A stretch of DNA of 64,000 nt from Prostheceraeus crozeri (Eukaryota; Platyhelminthes; Polycladida; Euryleptidae), in assembly GCA_907163375.1 (NCBI GenBank), contig CAJQUW010001831.1, forward strand, positions 1-64,000, written 5' to 3'. Both the position numbers and the translations under genes were made by a program. Of this stretch, positions 1-13,400 are shown piece after piece. The notes beneath the pieces were generated by a model. The model had not been told where the DNA came from. It was given only the letters and a program-made list of their open reading frames with translations, and did no database searches. How positions within the stretch are numbered: position 1 is the stretch's first letter; the number at the start of each line of letters is the position of its first letter.

Positions 1-2240
1 TGTATGATTTCGAAGGACAGCTTAATGACAGGATTCTGAAAATTGTGAAGCATTGTCTATGCCATCATGATAGATGAAATAACGTATATTGCGGCATAGC
101 GTAAATAAGGCTGCCTGCCATTTTGTTTGAGCAGTAGCCTACGTCCCTCATTTATCCAGATTCCAATGATGTTTAAAATTCAGAGCTCACCGTTGTTGTC
201 TTGCTTCATGACATCCTTTGGAAAGGTGCTATAACCTGAAGAATTTTTATGTGCAATTTAGAGAAACAAGCTGGATCAATTTCACAACAGGGGACCTTTA
301 TTTATATTCTTGATTTTTAGCGAGGAGTTGAAGTAATGATGTTTTACTCCTGACATTGATGTTTCTAAAACAATCATAATTATGGAAATAGTGAGGTAGA
401 TAAAAACGTACATTGAATTGAATTAGAAATACGGGCCTAGAATATAAAGCAGACAGAATTGTTTCAAAGTCAAAGGTCGATTAGGTTGGCACTTGACAAG
501 GAAGTGATAGCTTCCCTTTCAATGCAAAGAAAGGTATCTTTCTTTGGCTTCGAATGGTAAAGAGGTTTTTCCTTTCGATTTCTTGATTCTCACACTATCA
601 GGATGTTGCCTATTTCGTCCTACTTCCTCTTTAGATATTTTGCAAACATACCCCTATCTAAAATGTTAAGATCTATCAACAACTAACAATCTAACAACAA
701 CAAGATAGGGAATAACAATTCCCTATCTCCATGTAATGTGTTTTTGTGAAAATCAGTCAAAAAGCAATAATCGCGTCTGTTAAAATATCATGTTAAAAAT
801 TCCCCTTAGCCTGAAATTCAGATTTCTTGAATTGGGCTAATGCTTCCCTAAAGGTTTTTGGCAATCGCATCTTATAACACAAATTCTAATTGCCCGTCTC
901 CACCCTGTAGCGATGTAAAGATGATGAAAACTGTTTTTCGATCTTACAAAGGGAATAGCATCACCCCGGCAGATAAAGCTGCTAACAACTTTGCTAAGTA
1001 TAGTGGGTAGGAAGTAGACCTGTTTCCTCAATATCCTCTTGAACGAACTAGGTGAACGAACTTTGATAGCTTTAGTGCTGTTGGCAGTCAAACGGGCACC
1101 ATCTGACTACCATCGATTACATCATTGCCGAGCATTCCACCATCCTCAGGGAAAGCTCTGGCATGACGATTAAAGATGGTTTTGCGTAAAATTTTCTGGA
1201 TAACTAAGTTAGGCAGAAGTTCAGGCATAGGTAAGTTCTTGACTGATGTCAGAAACACGTCCAAAGGTTTGACCATCCTGATAAAAAAAGGCTTGCATTT
1301 TGTCCTGGATAGATTTAGCTGGTAGGCCTATTGTCTCTAAGAACAATGAAGGTGAAAATTTTTTTGGAGTATTAACTCCTCTGAAGAATTTCTTGATTGG
1401 ATGTCTGGCATTAATTTCCGTTCACGTCAGGTTCATGGTTTGTCGCTCTGTATGCGATCCAAGTAATGAACTCCTTCAGAGAATTGTGACTTAAAAGTTT
1501 AGCATCTCCAAGAACTTAATTTGCTCTAGATTAAGGCCCATCGGGCCATCATCCAGAACTTTCTCTAATAAGAAGCATAGAGGTTATCACTGAAGGGTAG
1601 GCAAGGATCGCAATTTTCCGTTTTTAACGAGATTAGTCTAATGCAAATATCTCAAATTTGTGCATTAAACCCCGGTTTTTCCCGATTTTCCGTTTTTTTC
1701 TTAGGTTAATTGCGATCACGGGGGGAAGGCCCAAGTTCCTTACTGATGCTGATTTCATCGTGGAAGAACCTATTTCACATTCGGAGGGCTTCCTTTTAAG
1801 CAAAGTAGACCTATTTGCATAGGTGGGAATTCTGCGTGTGGCTCCTAGCTTATAGGGAGTTCAGACACGTGACGGGTCCTTGCTGCCAAGAAATATGGCC
1901 TGGCCAAGCTTCTCTCATGCACCTTGTAGGCTTGTCGACGATATTTGCATTTTCAAATACTATAGGCACTTCGATGAAATCTTTTCTGATATCTCTCCAC
2001 GTAATCTGTCGGCTGGAGCAAGTGGAAGTAATGAGAATTGCTTGAATCCTTACGATGTTGCAATCAGGATCCATGTGGATGATCATTGCACTACAGAAAT
2101 CTATCGACTTCTGGTTGACGAGTTCACTTTTCTAGTGGCTCTATATGCATTTTCGTAGAGATCTATGCAACTGAATGCTGGCTTTGATATCTTTGGATAT
2201 CTTAGGCCTATTTCGATTCAGCTTGTGCTGAATTTTTCTC
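1..2240. other. Upstream region without a supported gene
   Basis: AT-rich sequence 5' of Ku70. Only short uncorroborated reading frames occur on both strands. A perfect hairpin sits at 703-728 (11-bp arms, AGATAGGGAAT, 4-nt loop). A 10-bp inverted repeat (GATCGCAATT at 1606-1615, AATTGCGATC at 1708-1717) brackets a short repeat-like stretch. No first exon or promoter of Ku70 could be identified. Confidence 0.4.
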
Positions 2241-2244
2241 TGCA

Positions 2245-2990
2245 ATGTCATATTGGAACTTTTCAAAAGTTATGTCAGAGGACAACGTTCAATCATTGAA
2301 TAAAGAAACTCGCAGATTGGCAATTGATCGGGGAGTGGGGAAGGCCATAACGAGCGGAGATTCCATTGATTTGTTGAAACTTAGGATAAATCCACGGAGT
2401 TGTGGAAAGTATCCGTGCCTAACTGAGCTGGTAACCGTTGGTCTGTGTATGCCACGTGGCAATGCAGACACCGAGCGTATTCTCAAACAGATAGCCAACG
2501 TTGTGACTGCAGACCGATCATGTTTGAAAGTGTTGACAATTCATTTTCTTATGGTAGCAAAATCTATTATGTATGCCTTTGAATGTCTTCCAAAGACAAT
2601 GACAATCACAAAATTACTTTTGCAAAAAAGGTTTTGATGCTCGACATGCTTGCGAGAAACGTCTAAAAAAAGAAAATCAAAAGCGAGAATTGTAAGAAAT
2701 AGAAAAGGCCCGTGTCTCGTCAGAAAAAGCTGTCATCGAAGCTGCACGAAAAAGAATAGATGAATTCAGGAAAGATGAAGGAAAGTCATTGGAGTCCTTG
2801 GATAAGGAAAGAGGGGGGAGTCTCAAAAGAAAATCTCAGTGGCACAAGAAATGTTGAAGGCCGCTACCAAGAGCCCTCAAAATGTTGAGAAACAGGAAAA
2901 CTATTGAGAGAGGAGAACAAGAAAGAGCTGATCACGAGTGCTGTGAAATGGGCAATGAGCTTCTACAAGGCTACCTTGCTGAAGTTCCAG
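2245..2990 (+). pseudogene. hAT-like transposase remnant, C-terminal dimerisation region
   Basis: A 130-codon frame (2245-2637) contains YPCLTELVTVGLCMPRGNAD followed by TERILKQI. This resembles the hAT dimerisation signature, where a P-x(2)-NA-D/E-ER core follows a pair of hydrophobic helices. After the stop, a Lys/Glu-rich stretch (about 2640-2980) in shifting frames resembles the charged tail of such proteins. I see no N-terminal zinc finger or catalytic domain upstream, so this is a decayed 5'-truncated copy or a diverged relative. Assignment rests on motif resemblance only. Confidence 0.45.
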
Positions 2991-4423
2991 AGAAGATGAC
3001 TTTTTTATCACTGTTTTTTAACCGTTTGACTGTTTATCTTCATGACCATTTCTTGATTATTCAGATTTCAACATTGTCGCTTACTTCGGACCTGTCATTT
3101 AAGTAATTGACTGCATTTTCTCGATTTTGAGACTTAGCTTCGCGATGAATTTGTTGATGAATTGAATTGTTTACTTTGTTGAAGATTTTATGCTGGATTT
3201 CAACCAAAACTGTTTATGCATTTATTGAATATAGTGTCCGTTATTTAATAATGTTATCATTTTTATTTGATAAAGAATACATGCATTGTAGCTATGTTCA
3301 CAAGTTTTCGTAATCGTAAAATTATCTACCGGTTTACGCAGTAACATGACTGTGCATGTACATCGTCGACCGGGCACAACAGTCACATTCCTCTGTGGAT
3401 TTCAGTATTTTTAATTGTCATTGATTGTGCCCGTAAATTGTGATAGAGTGAAACATGGGTTCTGCAAAGTCTGATAGTGCCCAGTTTTCCAGTGTTTAAT
3501 AACGATTATGCCCCTGTGCTAGTTTTGAGATCCTGCGCGATTTCTTTAGTAAAGCTCTGTGGGAGCCCTGCTTTGGTGTCCAAAATTTACCAGAATTACT
3601 TCTTGTGTATCCTTATTCGTGTCTAAAGCTAGCAACATCTTCTATGTTTTCAAAAAAGGGAATGCACTTGTGAATTCTTGCATCAATTCCTTCTTAGGAA
3701 ATAGATTTCCCGTCTACAAGTTTAGTCACCTTTCGCTTCACGGAATTGATTAGCATAGAAATGCATGTTTGAGCGTTGCTGCTCCTATGTTGTCAAATGT
3801 TGCTTTTTAGCCATACTTCACGCACTTCAGATGTACACTTGAAGTTTTATGCCGATGCATCCAAAATGCAGTAAATTAGAACATTCTAATCGATTTTGCT
3901 CCACGCGATGTTTCCTAGGTTTTTGCCTTCTTCTTTGACACCAGACAAATAATCAAAAAAATTGGAAAATGTCCTCATGTTCTAGGCTAGGACAAAATTC
4001 ATCTCCGAATCTCCCATGTCAATAACTACCACACTTTTCTTATATTCTCTATTAAAAAGTGCAAAAGCGCTTTAAAATTTTCAGTAAACCTACTTCGACA
4101 TTTGGGTGAAATTTGCAATTGTTCTTGTTAGTGGGCCTATCGTCACATTAAGAAAATATACTTTTCAATCATGTCCTGAAAAAATCTTATCGATGAATTT
4201 TTCTGATACTTTGTAAACAACTATTTATTGCATTTACCTAGTAGGTGTATAAGACTATTTTTCTTTGAAATCCTTTACTAGTGGAAAAAATTTTATGTAC
4301 TGGACGTTGTCGTTGTATCCTTGATGAAAAAGAAATATCTTTTGACGACTACCTACTTGGATCTACGTACTGTTACACGAGAACGATTTCCATCAGTAAT
4401 AACCCGTTTCTCTTCTTTTTCAG
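2991..4423 (+). other. Sequence before Ku70 exon 1
   Basis: AT-rich with no supported gene. The non-coding first exon implied by the acceptor at 4421-4423 should lie here or further upstream, but no donor stands out. Confidence 0.3.
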
Positions 4424-4489
4424 ATGGATTGGTTTGGTGATTATGGAATTGATGAAGGTGACTTGGAGCAAGAAGAAGGATTTGGATCG
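4424..4489 (+). CDS. XRCC6: Ku70 coding exon 1
   Basis: Encodes residues 1-22, beginning MDWFGDYG and rich in Asp and Glu, like the acidic leader of other Ku70 proteins. The ATG directly follows a polypyrimidine-AG acceptor (tttttcag, ending 4423), so the 5' UTR probably lies in an upstream exon. An in-frame TAA at 4400-4402 supports this start. Donor gtaagt at 4490, phase 0. Confidence 0.85.
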
Positions 4490-7400
4490 GTAAGTTCTTA
4501 ATTGCATTGGGTTCTTTAATTTAATACAGCCTGCAATTAGAGGTCATTTTCATGCTTTCAATATCTGTCGTGTCTAGGCGTTTGCACTACACCGAGATCA
4601 AAGTGCTGACCCAGATGAGGTCCGAGCAAGGCTTCTATTCGGTTCCCTTCTCATCTGATGTCATTCTGAGTCGAAGCTTGTCGAAGGGCAACGTTTCTGC
4701 TCTTTCGTCAGATGGGTAGTCCGAACGGCTGTTAGCCGAAAAGAAGGCGTCCCATAGAGCAGCGTCCTCACGTGGGAAATATCCTTTTCTCCCTTTCGCA
4801 GTAGTAGTAGACACGAATTCATTTCCAAATGTGACATTACACCTTGACATTGTTTCAAGATCACAGTACAAAACCATGTAAACTCAAGGCTATAAGAATG
4901 CCAGCAGAGAATTAAAGGTCTCTTGAATTTGTTTCAAATGAAACAAGGATGCTGGACTTTCGTACATAGACAGGTAAGGAATGTAAATAGAGTAAACACA
5001 TTGAGTTGCATCCTCAGTTGAAAAATAGGAACAGATCTGAATAGCTGCCATTTCATCCAACATCAGGAATCATCAGCAGGTCTAGCTCACATCTCTCAAC
5101 ATCGACACTGCTCCCTATTTAACGGTGTAGCCATGACCGGGTAAATTTGAGATTTGCAATTACATGAAGCAAGTTGACTTTTCGACGGGCATTCATTAAA
5201 TATCGCTTCAAGTACACTACTGTCAAATCGCCAAAGTTAGTGAGCCTGCAATAATTTACCCGTGCATAGCTGCAGCTCTGAAAAAGGTAGCTCTGTCGAT
5301 GTTGAGAGATGTGAATTAGACGTGATGATGATTCCTGATGTTGGATGAAATGGCAGCTATTCAGGTCTGTTCCCATTTTGATACTGAGTATGCAACTCAA
5401 TATCGAATTAGTCTATTTACATTGTGTTTGCATTTATTAATCATTGCAGGCGCACTAACTCAGTAGTGTGTTTAAAGTGATATTTAATGAATGCCCGTCA
5501 AAATTTCGCTAACCTGCTAATTGCAAATCTCAGTTAAGAAATTCCAGGCACGAGGTCCGGCTGAAGTGAAAGATCTCTCAAACTTTTCCGATCTGAAGCG
5601 AAAGATTCGTCTTCGAACAGATCGGATGATTATTCGCTTGGTAAGAAAATATCACTTTGTCTTCGGTCAAGTTGAGTAGTTCACTTCAGCAGCCGACGGT
5701 TTCTGCCATAACGATGAGAGAAGTCTGAAAAGTGAGCACTTCAAAGCCGTTGGGCTATCAGGAATATAATTGACCGCTTGAGACTGAGGTGAATGATGCA
5801 ACATTGACACTGGCGCACTCAAAGGAATCGAATTTCTACGAGTGATGAAGCTTCTGTCTGTCTTATAGGTCGCAATAGCCGCTTGAGACTTCAGGTGACA
5901 CAATTGCTGATCATTTGACATGGCATGTGAATCCAGGAAGGTGAAAATTTCTCATTTTTTACGGATTTTACGTCACTTTTTACCCCTACTACTGGGGCCT
6001 TGGACGGTGCTGACTTAAGTCAGACTTTGTTTGGAGCATTGTGGTGCTTTGTAGTCCGCACGGACACCTGCGATTTGGATGAGTGGCCGAACTGAACTCC
6101 ACATCCAAAGGGATCATATGAATTCCGATGGATATTCATATTCTTCCATTTGCCTCCCAATTGGGTGATCCTATCTCCCACTGGATTTAGGTGGACGACA
6201 ACGCTACCTGTCACAGGAGATAAGTGACTAATTCCTTCAAAGCTCAAGCCGTCATGTGAATCTTGAAATGGGCCACTTGCTCTCCAGACCTCAGTCCCAC
6301 TGAAAATGTCCGAAGTGTACTGAAGCGAGGTGCGAGGCGATCAATTCTTCCTGTAGATGGTCTTTCTCGACTTGCTAGGCAAGAGTGAAAGAGTTTAGAC
6401 CGAATGGTAGTCAACAGCCTGATCGAAAGCATGCCTACCCAGATTCGACAAATGGCTGAACTTTCTAGTGAAGTTGCGAAATATAAGTGACCACCAGCAG
6501 ACCCATCATTGACTCTTTTTAGGAACCAACTGGCTCTACATAGCTACTGACAAACAAAGGAAGTTTTAACAACCTTTATTTTCATTTACTTGCCAAAATT
6601 GTACCTGTCATTGACAAACTTTCATCAAAATAAGACAAATTCTAGATTGTCCACTTTTCATGATTATCACTGCATTGACGATTGACGTTCGGGATTATCA
6701 TTGCATAGAGAATATCGGGTATTTCAGCTAATATTGAATTTCATCACACCAGCATTCTGGACTTCTAGTGACAATGGCTTTGTGTCAGTTATTTTGTCTC
6801 TTCAGCCACAGCTCATTTCAAATCTAATGAGTAATTCTCTTAAATCACACTAGCCTCCTCTAAATGCATTGGAAAGTTAAGTACAGAAATCACCCTCCTG
6901 GGGCTTTGACGGTGCTGACAAAATCAAGTTTAAGCTGGAGCGTTCCTGTCGACTTCCGATGACACTTTGGGGGTTCGACCTTCAGATCAAAAGATCACTT
7001 GGTCAAGCATTTACCCACTATGTCACAGAAGCCTTTGCAGAAAATGTCAAATAGCACAGGGAAAGTGACTTAATATAAATGTATTCTTACGTGAAGATTA
7101 ATGAAGAAGTAAAATGCTTCCTTCTGCTTGTTTTCAGTACCAAGCTGAGCAGAGAGATGCTGTTATCTTCTTGATCGATTGTAATTCCTCAATGCTGGAA
7201 AAGATGAAGGATTCCGAGAATTCGTGTGTCCAACTATGTCTTCAATGCGCGAAAAATGTACAGCAGAATAAAATCATCAGCAGTGACAAGGACGTGACAG
7301 GCATTGTTCTCTATGGAACTGTAAGTATTTGTTTTTCGAACAACAGACATTTTTGACTTCACCACGTTATTTCAATTATTTGCGTCATTTTGGTTAGCGG

Positions 7401-10400
7401 ACTACTCAGAAGGCCTGATAACCACAGAATTACATTCATCTGCGCGCGCTTCGGTTTCCTAGATAGGAAGAGTTATATGTAACCTTAATATCGAAATGTC
7501 ACATCACAAAATTAGACAACTTGCTCCTTCTCGAATGGATAATTCGTGTATCGCTTGCTATTGGAAATGGCAAACAGTAATATGTCAGCAAGAGGACACC
7601 AGAGACAGTGAGAGAGGCGTGCGTGCTGTGATATCACTTCGTACACACCAAAACACACATCGCTGTCTAACATTCGATTCAGTGTATGCACTATGCAGCA
7701 AGGAATGTTGAGAAGACGATGGTGAAACCATCAAGTGAACAAACTTTCGTACGCCAGCTACTTTTTTTAAATAATGATCGTAGCGGCCAATATTATGGAG
7801 AAAACTTCTGCGCAACGATCCGAATTCTTCGAATCTGAAGGAATTGTGGCAATCGAAGCACTTTGCTTGAATCTGCAAGCAACGCACGACTTTTTTCCTG
7901 TCTCTGTAAGGTATTGGGAATTCCTTTTTGCCTACTTAATAGGTTCCTCGATGTGTCGGCGATTTCGTATTAATCAGTGGCGTCGCGTGCTCCCAGACCA
8001 CAGGCCTTCGCTCGGCATTAGAACACTATTTCTATACCAGACTTTTTTATGTTATAACATTAATTTTCATAAAAGTTGAATTTTCAATTACAATTTCCCG
8101 AACATTTTTTAAGGCCAAGTGAATGTGCACATGAGAAGTGATTGCTCATGTCGCCTTACTCAAGGAGCTGAGATTACTAAATCCCCTCTCCGTCCAGACC
8201 ACATTTTCTTGAGAAAAAAGGAGGAAGGGAAGCAGTTTCTTGCGTTCTCATGGCTGGTCAGCCACTCACATGTTTGAAATTTTGATGCATTAAAATGTTT
8301 TGTGTATTTCTTTCTCTGTGAGTACTTTCATTTTATATCAGGTGTTGGCCTACCTTGCTTGACGACTGCCATCTTTTCAGTACATTCCCTTCGGACGAAA
8401 GGCGTGGTTATGAGCTCATCTACAGTACTGAACATAGCTTCACATCAATCACGCAAAAACAAATCATGGAATACTACGGAATCTGGGTGTTCGAGTCAGA
8501 TGCATTACTCTGCATTCATTGGCGAACGCCATCATCTGATCGCAGTCTTATCTGAACGTCGGTCAGCTGCTATTGTTGACGTACTGGCCTCGCCGACGAG
8601 AAACGAAGGACCGGAACAATTGGATTGCGCTTCCCTTTCTATATTTAAGTACCGAGCCTCGATCAAGAATAACGGAGAATTTCATTGTAAAAATTGGAGA
8701 AGGCAAAGCATTATGTCTATCGAGAAAGCCCATATTTGTGCGGGCGCGTGCGCTTGCTGCCTCACACGCACACAACTCTCTTTCGCTCCGTCTGAACACA
8801 CGACTAGCATGTGTGTCTAATCGTTAGAAGAAAACAGATGTGATTCGTGCACGCGCAAAACTGTTCACTCTGAGGTTGAGCGTCTGATTTTGAGACGGAC
8901 AGCTACTACGAGAAGCTATCGAATTTAAATGAAATATAATGAATGATGACACTTTTCATTTTTATAAATGTTGGTAAATTATTATTTAGGATGCGCCGAA
9001 GGCCTCGCAGGTACGGAGAAGACGCCACTGGTATTAATCACACTTCTAGCAAACCGAAGCAGATAAACAAAACAAAATATTCAATTCTGTGCTACCTGGT
9101 GGAAGAAAATTTTGACTGCTTTTGTAAAAAGGGGTGTTCTGCTTACTACTGATAAATATCCTTTTCAACAGTATTTATTTTTAAATTAAAGGAAATAGAA
9201 TCGTGTTGAGAAATAAACTCCTTTGAACATGATAGTCTGAGTGCATGAAATATCGCCCTTTGGCCCTGCCTATTTGAATGCACTTTGCCCTTCTGAAATC
9301 TTCCCAATATTTTCTTTGTACTGTCAGTTTCCTTCTATTTTCAGAAATTATCGACATCAGCAGAGATGAAAAACATTCATATCCTGCAGGTAAATGTCGA
9401 ATTTCAATGTGCTGATTGTAGCCTATATGACCCAATATCATCGTTCTGTTTGCAGACATTGGATCAACCGGATGCACCTCGTATATTGCAATTGGAGAGG
9501 ATCATTTCTCTCAGCAAGGGTGAATTCAATGACGAATTTGGTTCGAATCAATCATATTCCCTGGCGGATGCTCTCTGGACTTGCCTGGATATGTTCTCAA
9601 GAAGGCGAGTTGAATTGCTGTGCATATTCTATTAAAGTGGTAGGATTGCTTGGGTGGTTGGATGGCTGAGTTGTTGAAGGAACGAAATTAGGTGCGGAAA
9701 TGTAGAAACTCCAAAGTTCGAGTGTGTCCGCCTTGGGAGGTATCACCGCTCTCACTAAAGGTTACTAGCATCATCCTGTTGAGAGTTGAAAGTGTGTGTG
9801 AAGGCAGGTACACCCTAGGGTCCCTTGGGTGACAGCAATAAGTAGAAATAGTAGTATGACAAGCAACTGAACTGAAAAGTTCCTTATCGAGCTTCCATGG
9901 TTGTTGTCAGTTTTATAGGTGTTGCATCATACTCCTTCAAAACTCTGATTGAGACACTTTGACTCTCAATGTTTATGAAGATGAGTGGATAGTGATGAGC
10001 TGAGCTGCATCACTACATGTGGCAACATAATTCTGCAGGTAGATGCTAAAATTTCAATTATATGATATTTGATGTATAGTTAAGCTTCCGTTCCTATGTA
10101 AAGCTTATCTTAAATTAAATTTCATTTCTTTCCGTCCATCCTGCGAGCCACGATCTACATGTCATTATGAGAATGAGGCCTTTAGAGACCACAAGAACAG
10201 ATTCAATTAATTTGATAATAATCTTTAGTTGTTTTAGAAGCAAAATATGTAGCGCAAAGTATTTTATTAAATCAATAATTCACAATGAGAATAATGTGAT
10301 AAGCCACAATTCCTTGAAACCCGAGCATTCGGGTTCGGGTTTCGGATCGGGTCGGTTTCGGGTTAGGATAGGGTTTCAGGTAGAATCGCTCATCTTTAGT

Positions 10401-13400
10401 TGGGGGTATATAGAACGTAATGATGTTTCTGACCATTGATTGCACATCTTGCATGCTGGATTGAGCTATGTCGATACATTAACTATAAAACTATATTTCG
10501 AGGGTGTGAAGAACCATCTTTTAGGGTTAACGAAATCCATGACATATGTTAACCCATTGCAAATGAATTGCCATTCCCAGCCAAATATCAAAAAACTGCA
10601 TTGATTTAGTAAGCGTAGCATTTGTATTTGTAGGGGAACATCGCAGATTTGTTACACACAACCTACATGTATATTTGTCGGCAGCAACTTCTTAGTAGCA
10701 GCTTCATGTTTTGCGTCTGCCTTTTAAGCAATCACAGAATAGACTGAAGGATTATTGACATTTGTACTTAATAGTCTCACTGTGAAAAAAGTTCAATATT
10801 TGATCAGCAATTCTAAGTTATTCTCATCAATTACTGGAATGCAAAAATAAGAAAAGAGAAAAAAAATAAAATTTTCCCTACATACGAGGAATTTAATTAC
10901 AGGAATCTCAATTAGAGTTTTTATAAGAAAGGTTTTTTTAAAGGAACTTTAATCCATGACTCTAAAGCGTTTTTATCCATTTGGCAATGTTTCTATTCAA
11001 TTGATACTAGAAATGCTATCTCACTTGGAGAAATACAGCATGATGTAAAGGGTCTTACGATAATGGACAAACGCAAAGGGTCATGATCATTATGATATGA
11101 ATGTGCAATGTTGACTTTCAAATCAGTGTAGCAGCGATGGACAGTTGAGGAAACTGACAGTATGTTATCAAAGCCAATATTTAGAAGTTTACACAAGTGA
11201 AAATTATATCGCATGTCAATACTTTGAAAATTAGGCAAAACGTAATTGAAACAAAAGTCATGTTTTTTAACCAAAAAGTACTTGTTTCAAAACCAGCCAT
11301 ACTTTTTACCCTACAAATACGTATTCACTTCGACGACAAATTTTGAGAATTTATCGTGCTACGAAGACAAGACAAATCTCCTTTCCAAATACAGCTGCTG
11401 AAGTCTACGTTTTCCTGAAACAACAACTTTCAACAAAGCTTTTGTTCATTGCAATATGTCGAAGGAGCATCAGACGATTAGCTCATTTTGAATGTAAAGC
11501 AAATGTTTTTTTTTCAATTTCTTCATTAGAATCAATAAAAAAACAAAAAAAAAATTCAGTTTACGAAAATTTACATTGCTTGTACAGAGGCATCAATGTA
11601 ATCAAAACTTCCGGTCATCTGAAGCAAGTATTCCCATCAGAACAATTCCCTCCTTACTGCTGCCTACGCACGTACTCACCTCGTCGTTGCAAGGAAGACA
11701 ATTCCATCTTTTCATGTTTGATTTGATGCCCCTGAGTATATCTTTGAGATGAAATTGTTCTGGCAATTTACTGAAGTTTAATGAGGCAGGGGAAGATTAT
11801 GATGATGGATGAATGTCTTCAGTATGCGAATCTGTTTTGTAATAAGACAGATTTAATAGATTGTATTTTTGAGTTCCAAGGCTTATCTTTCAATTCCTCC
11901 AGCGATGCAAGTGTGAGTGCATCAGAACATGCCTACACACATGGTGAGAGGTTTTGTAAATAATATTCATGTAGGAATGATTGACGTGTAGTTCTAAGGT
12001 CTTAACCCAATCTATTTCTTGAACATTGAACTTTAATCAGATTAATACTCTTTTCATATATCTGAACGAGACAGGTACATTGATACATCAATGGAAATTA
12101 AGAATAATTGTTTTCAATCTAAATTTGCAGCAGTCACAAGCTGGGATTCAAGCGTATCTTCCTCTTCACAAATGAAGACAATCCGCACTCAGACAAGCCA
12201 CATCTGCGGGTAAGTTAACTTGACTTCCTGATTGCCATTGTTTATTAATGAAGTTGTTAAATTACCCACGCGAATGCTCATTTGGCGATGTATTTTAGCA
12301 TCTCATGTTTTAGTATGATTATTTCTATTTTGAGAAATGTTAAACCGTTCCCACCGTTCGGATTGATGAGGCAATCATTTGTTTTCCGTTATCGCTTCTA
12401 TATAGAATATAATGTCGAGCAAGAAAGTTCTAGTTTTACATCATACATGCCTATAAATCTATTACGCAAAAAATAATTAATTTCGAGTTAATTTGATATT
12501 CTATTTGACTTTTCCCGGACTCATGGTTCTCTTTCTGCTTTAACCAACTTGTAATTTTCTGCGTATATTATTCGTAGTTTCTAATCTTAAAATCTTATAA
12601 TATAATTCTGCAGTCCTATTTCATAACTTATCGACGTACCACTGAAGACGGTATCATTTCAATCTTTTATTTCTTTTAAAAATCCGTCGTGTTGTGACCA
12701 CGAAAAGTTAAGTAAAAATTCGTCATCCAAATGATCTTATAACCATCTAAAATGCACATGATGAATACATGTTATTTTTTGTGTTCTTTAGTACACTTCC
12801 ATGTTGCACTTCTATATTAAATTCGATTTTTCGACAGCATCACTTATTGATGCGTGCAGTCGCGTAGCCGGGATTTCATTTCCGGGGTGGAGAACAATAA
12901 ATGTGGCTTAGTTAATATAAGCCTATACTTAATAATTTCGTAAATCAGAAGAAGCCCTAATATTCATTCATTCATATCTGATTTAATAATGATCTGATTT
13001 TGTCTTTTATTGATCATTCATGATACACCATCAACGTGAAATCATGCAGTATATACAAGTTCATATATAATATCTTCAGATGCAGCCTTTAGATCTTTTT
13101 GTAAACATCATGCCTTCAAGTATGTTCATGTACCGACTATGTGACTCACAGAAATTAACATCTCTCGCGATCGTTGCGCAACAGGGGACATGCGAAAATT
13201 AACCTAGCGCGTACTGCAGGATTTCAGATTATCACATTAGTAAATTAATAATTCGACAAAGAATAATGTTAATGTGCCACCGTATAAAACACAAAGATTG
13301 TCCCCCGCTGAGATTTCATTTGGGGGGCGGACATGTCCCCCTTTCTATTGAATTGTGGGTGTGCGTGAGAAGCCTTCTGATTGCGGGTGACGGGTGACTT

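Noticed and set aside
4635-4877. Minus-strand frame with FDKLRLRMTSDEKG, reminiscent of bacterial intergenic repeats
   Set aside because: A short resemblance only. It sits in intron 1 next to a clear animal exon, with no sign of bacterial DNA or assembly join.
8302-8820. 172-codon frame as a host gene
   Set aside because: It lies wholly inside the hAT-like element, overlaps frames on both strands and has no recognisable domain.
9605-9640. GT donor at 9620 for Ku70 exon 4
   Set aside because: In frame, but it matches the donor consensus poorly and would add four residues. The GC donor fits both consensus and protein spacing.
11343-11726. 127-codon frame in Ku70 intron 4
   Set aside because: No motif, composition like the surrounding AT-rich intron.
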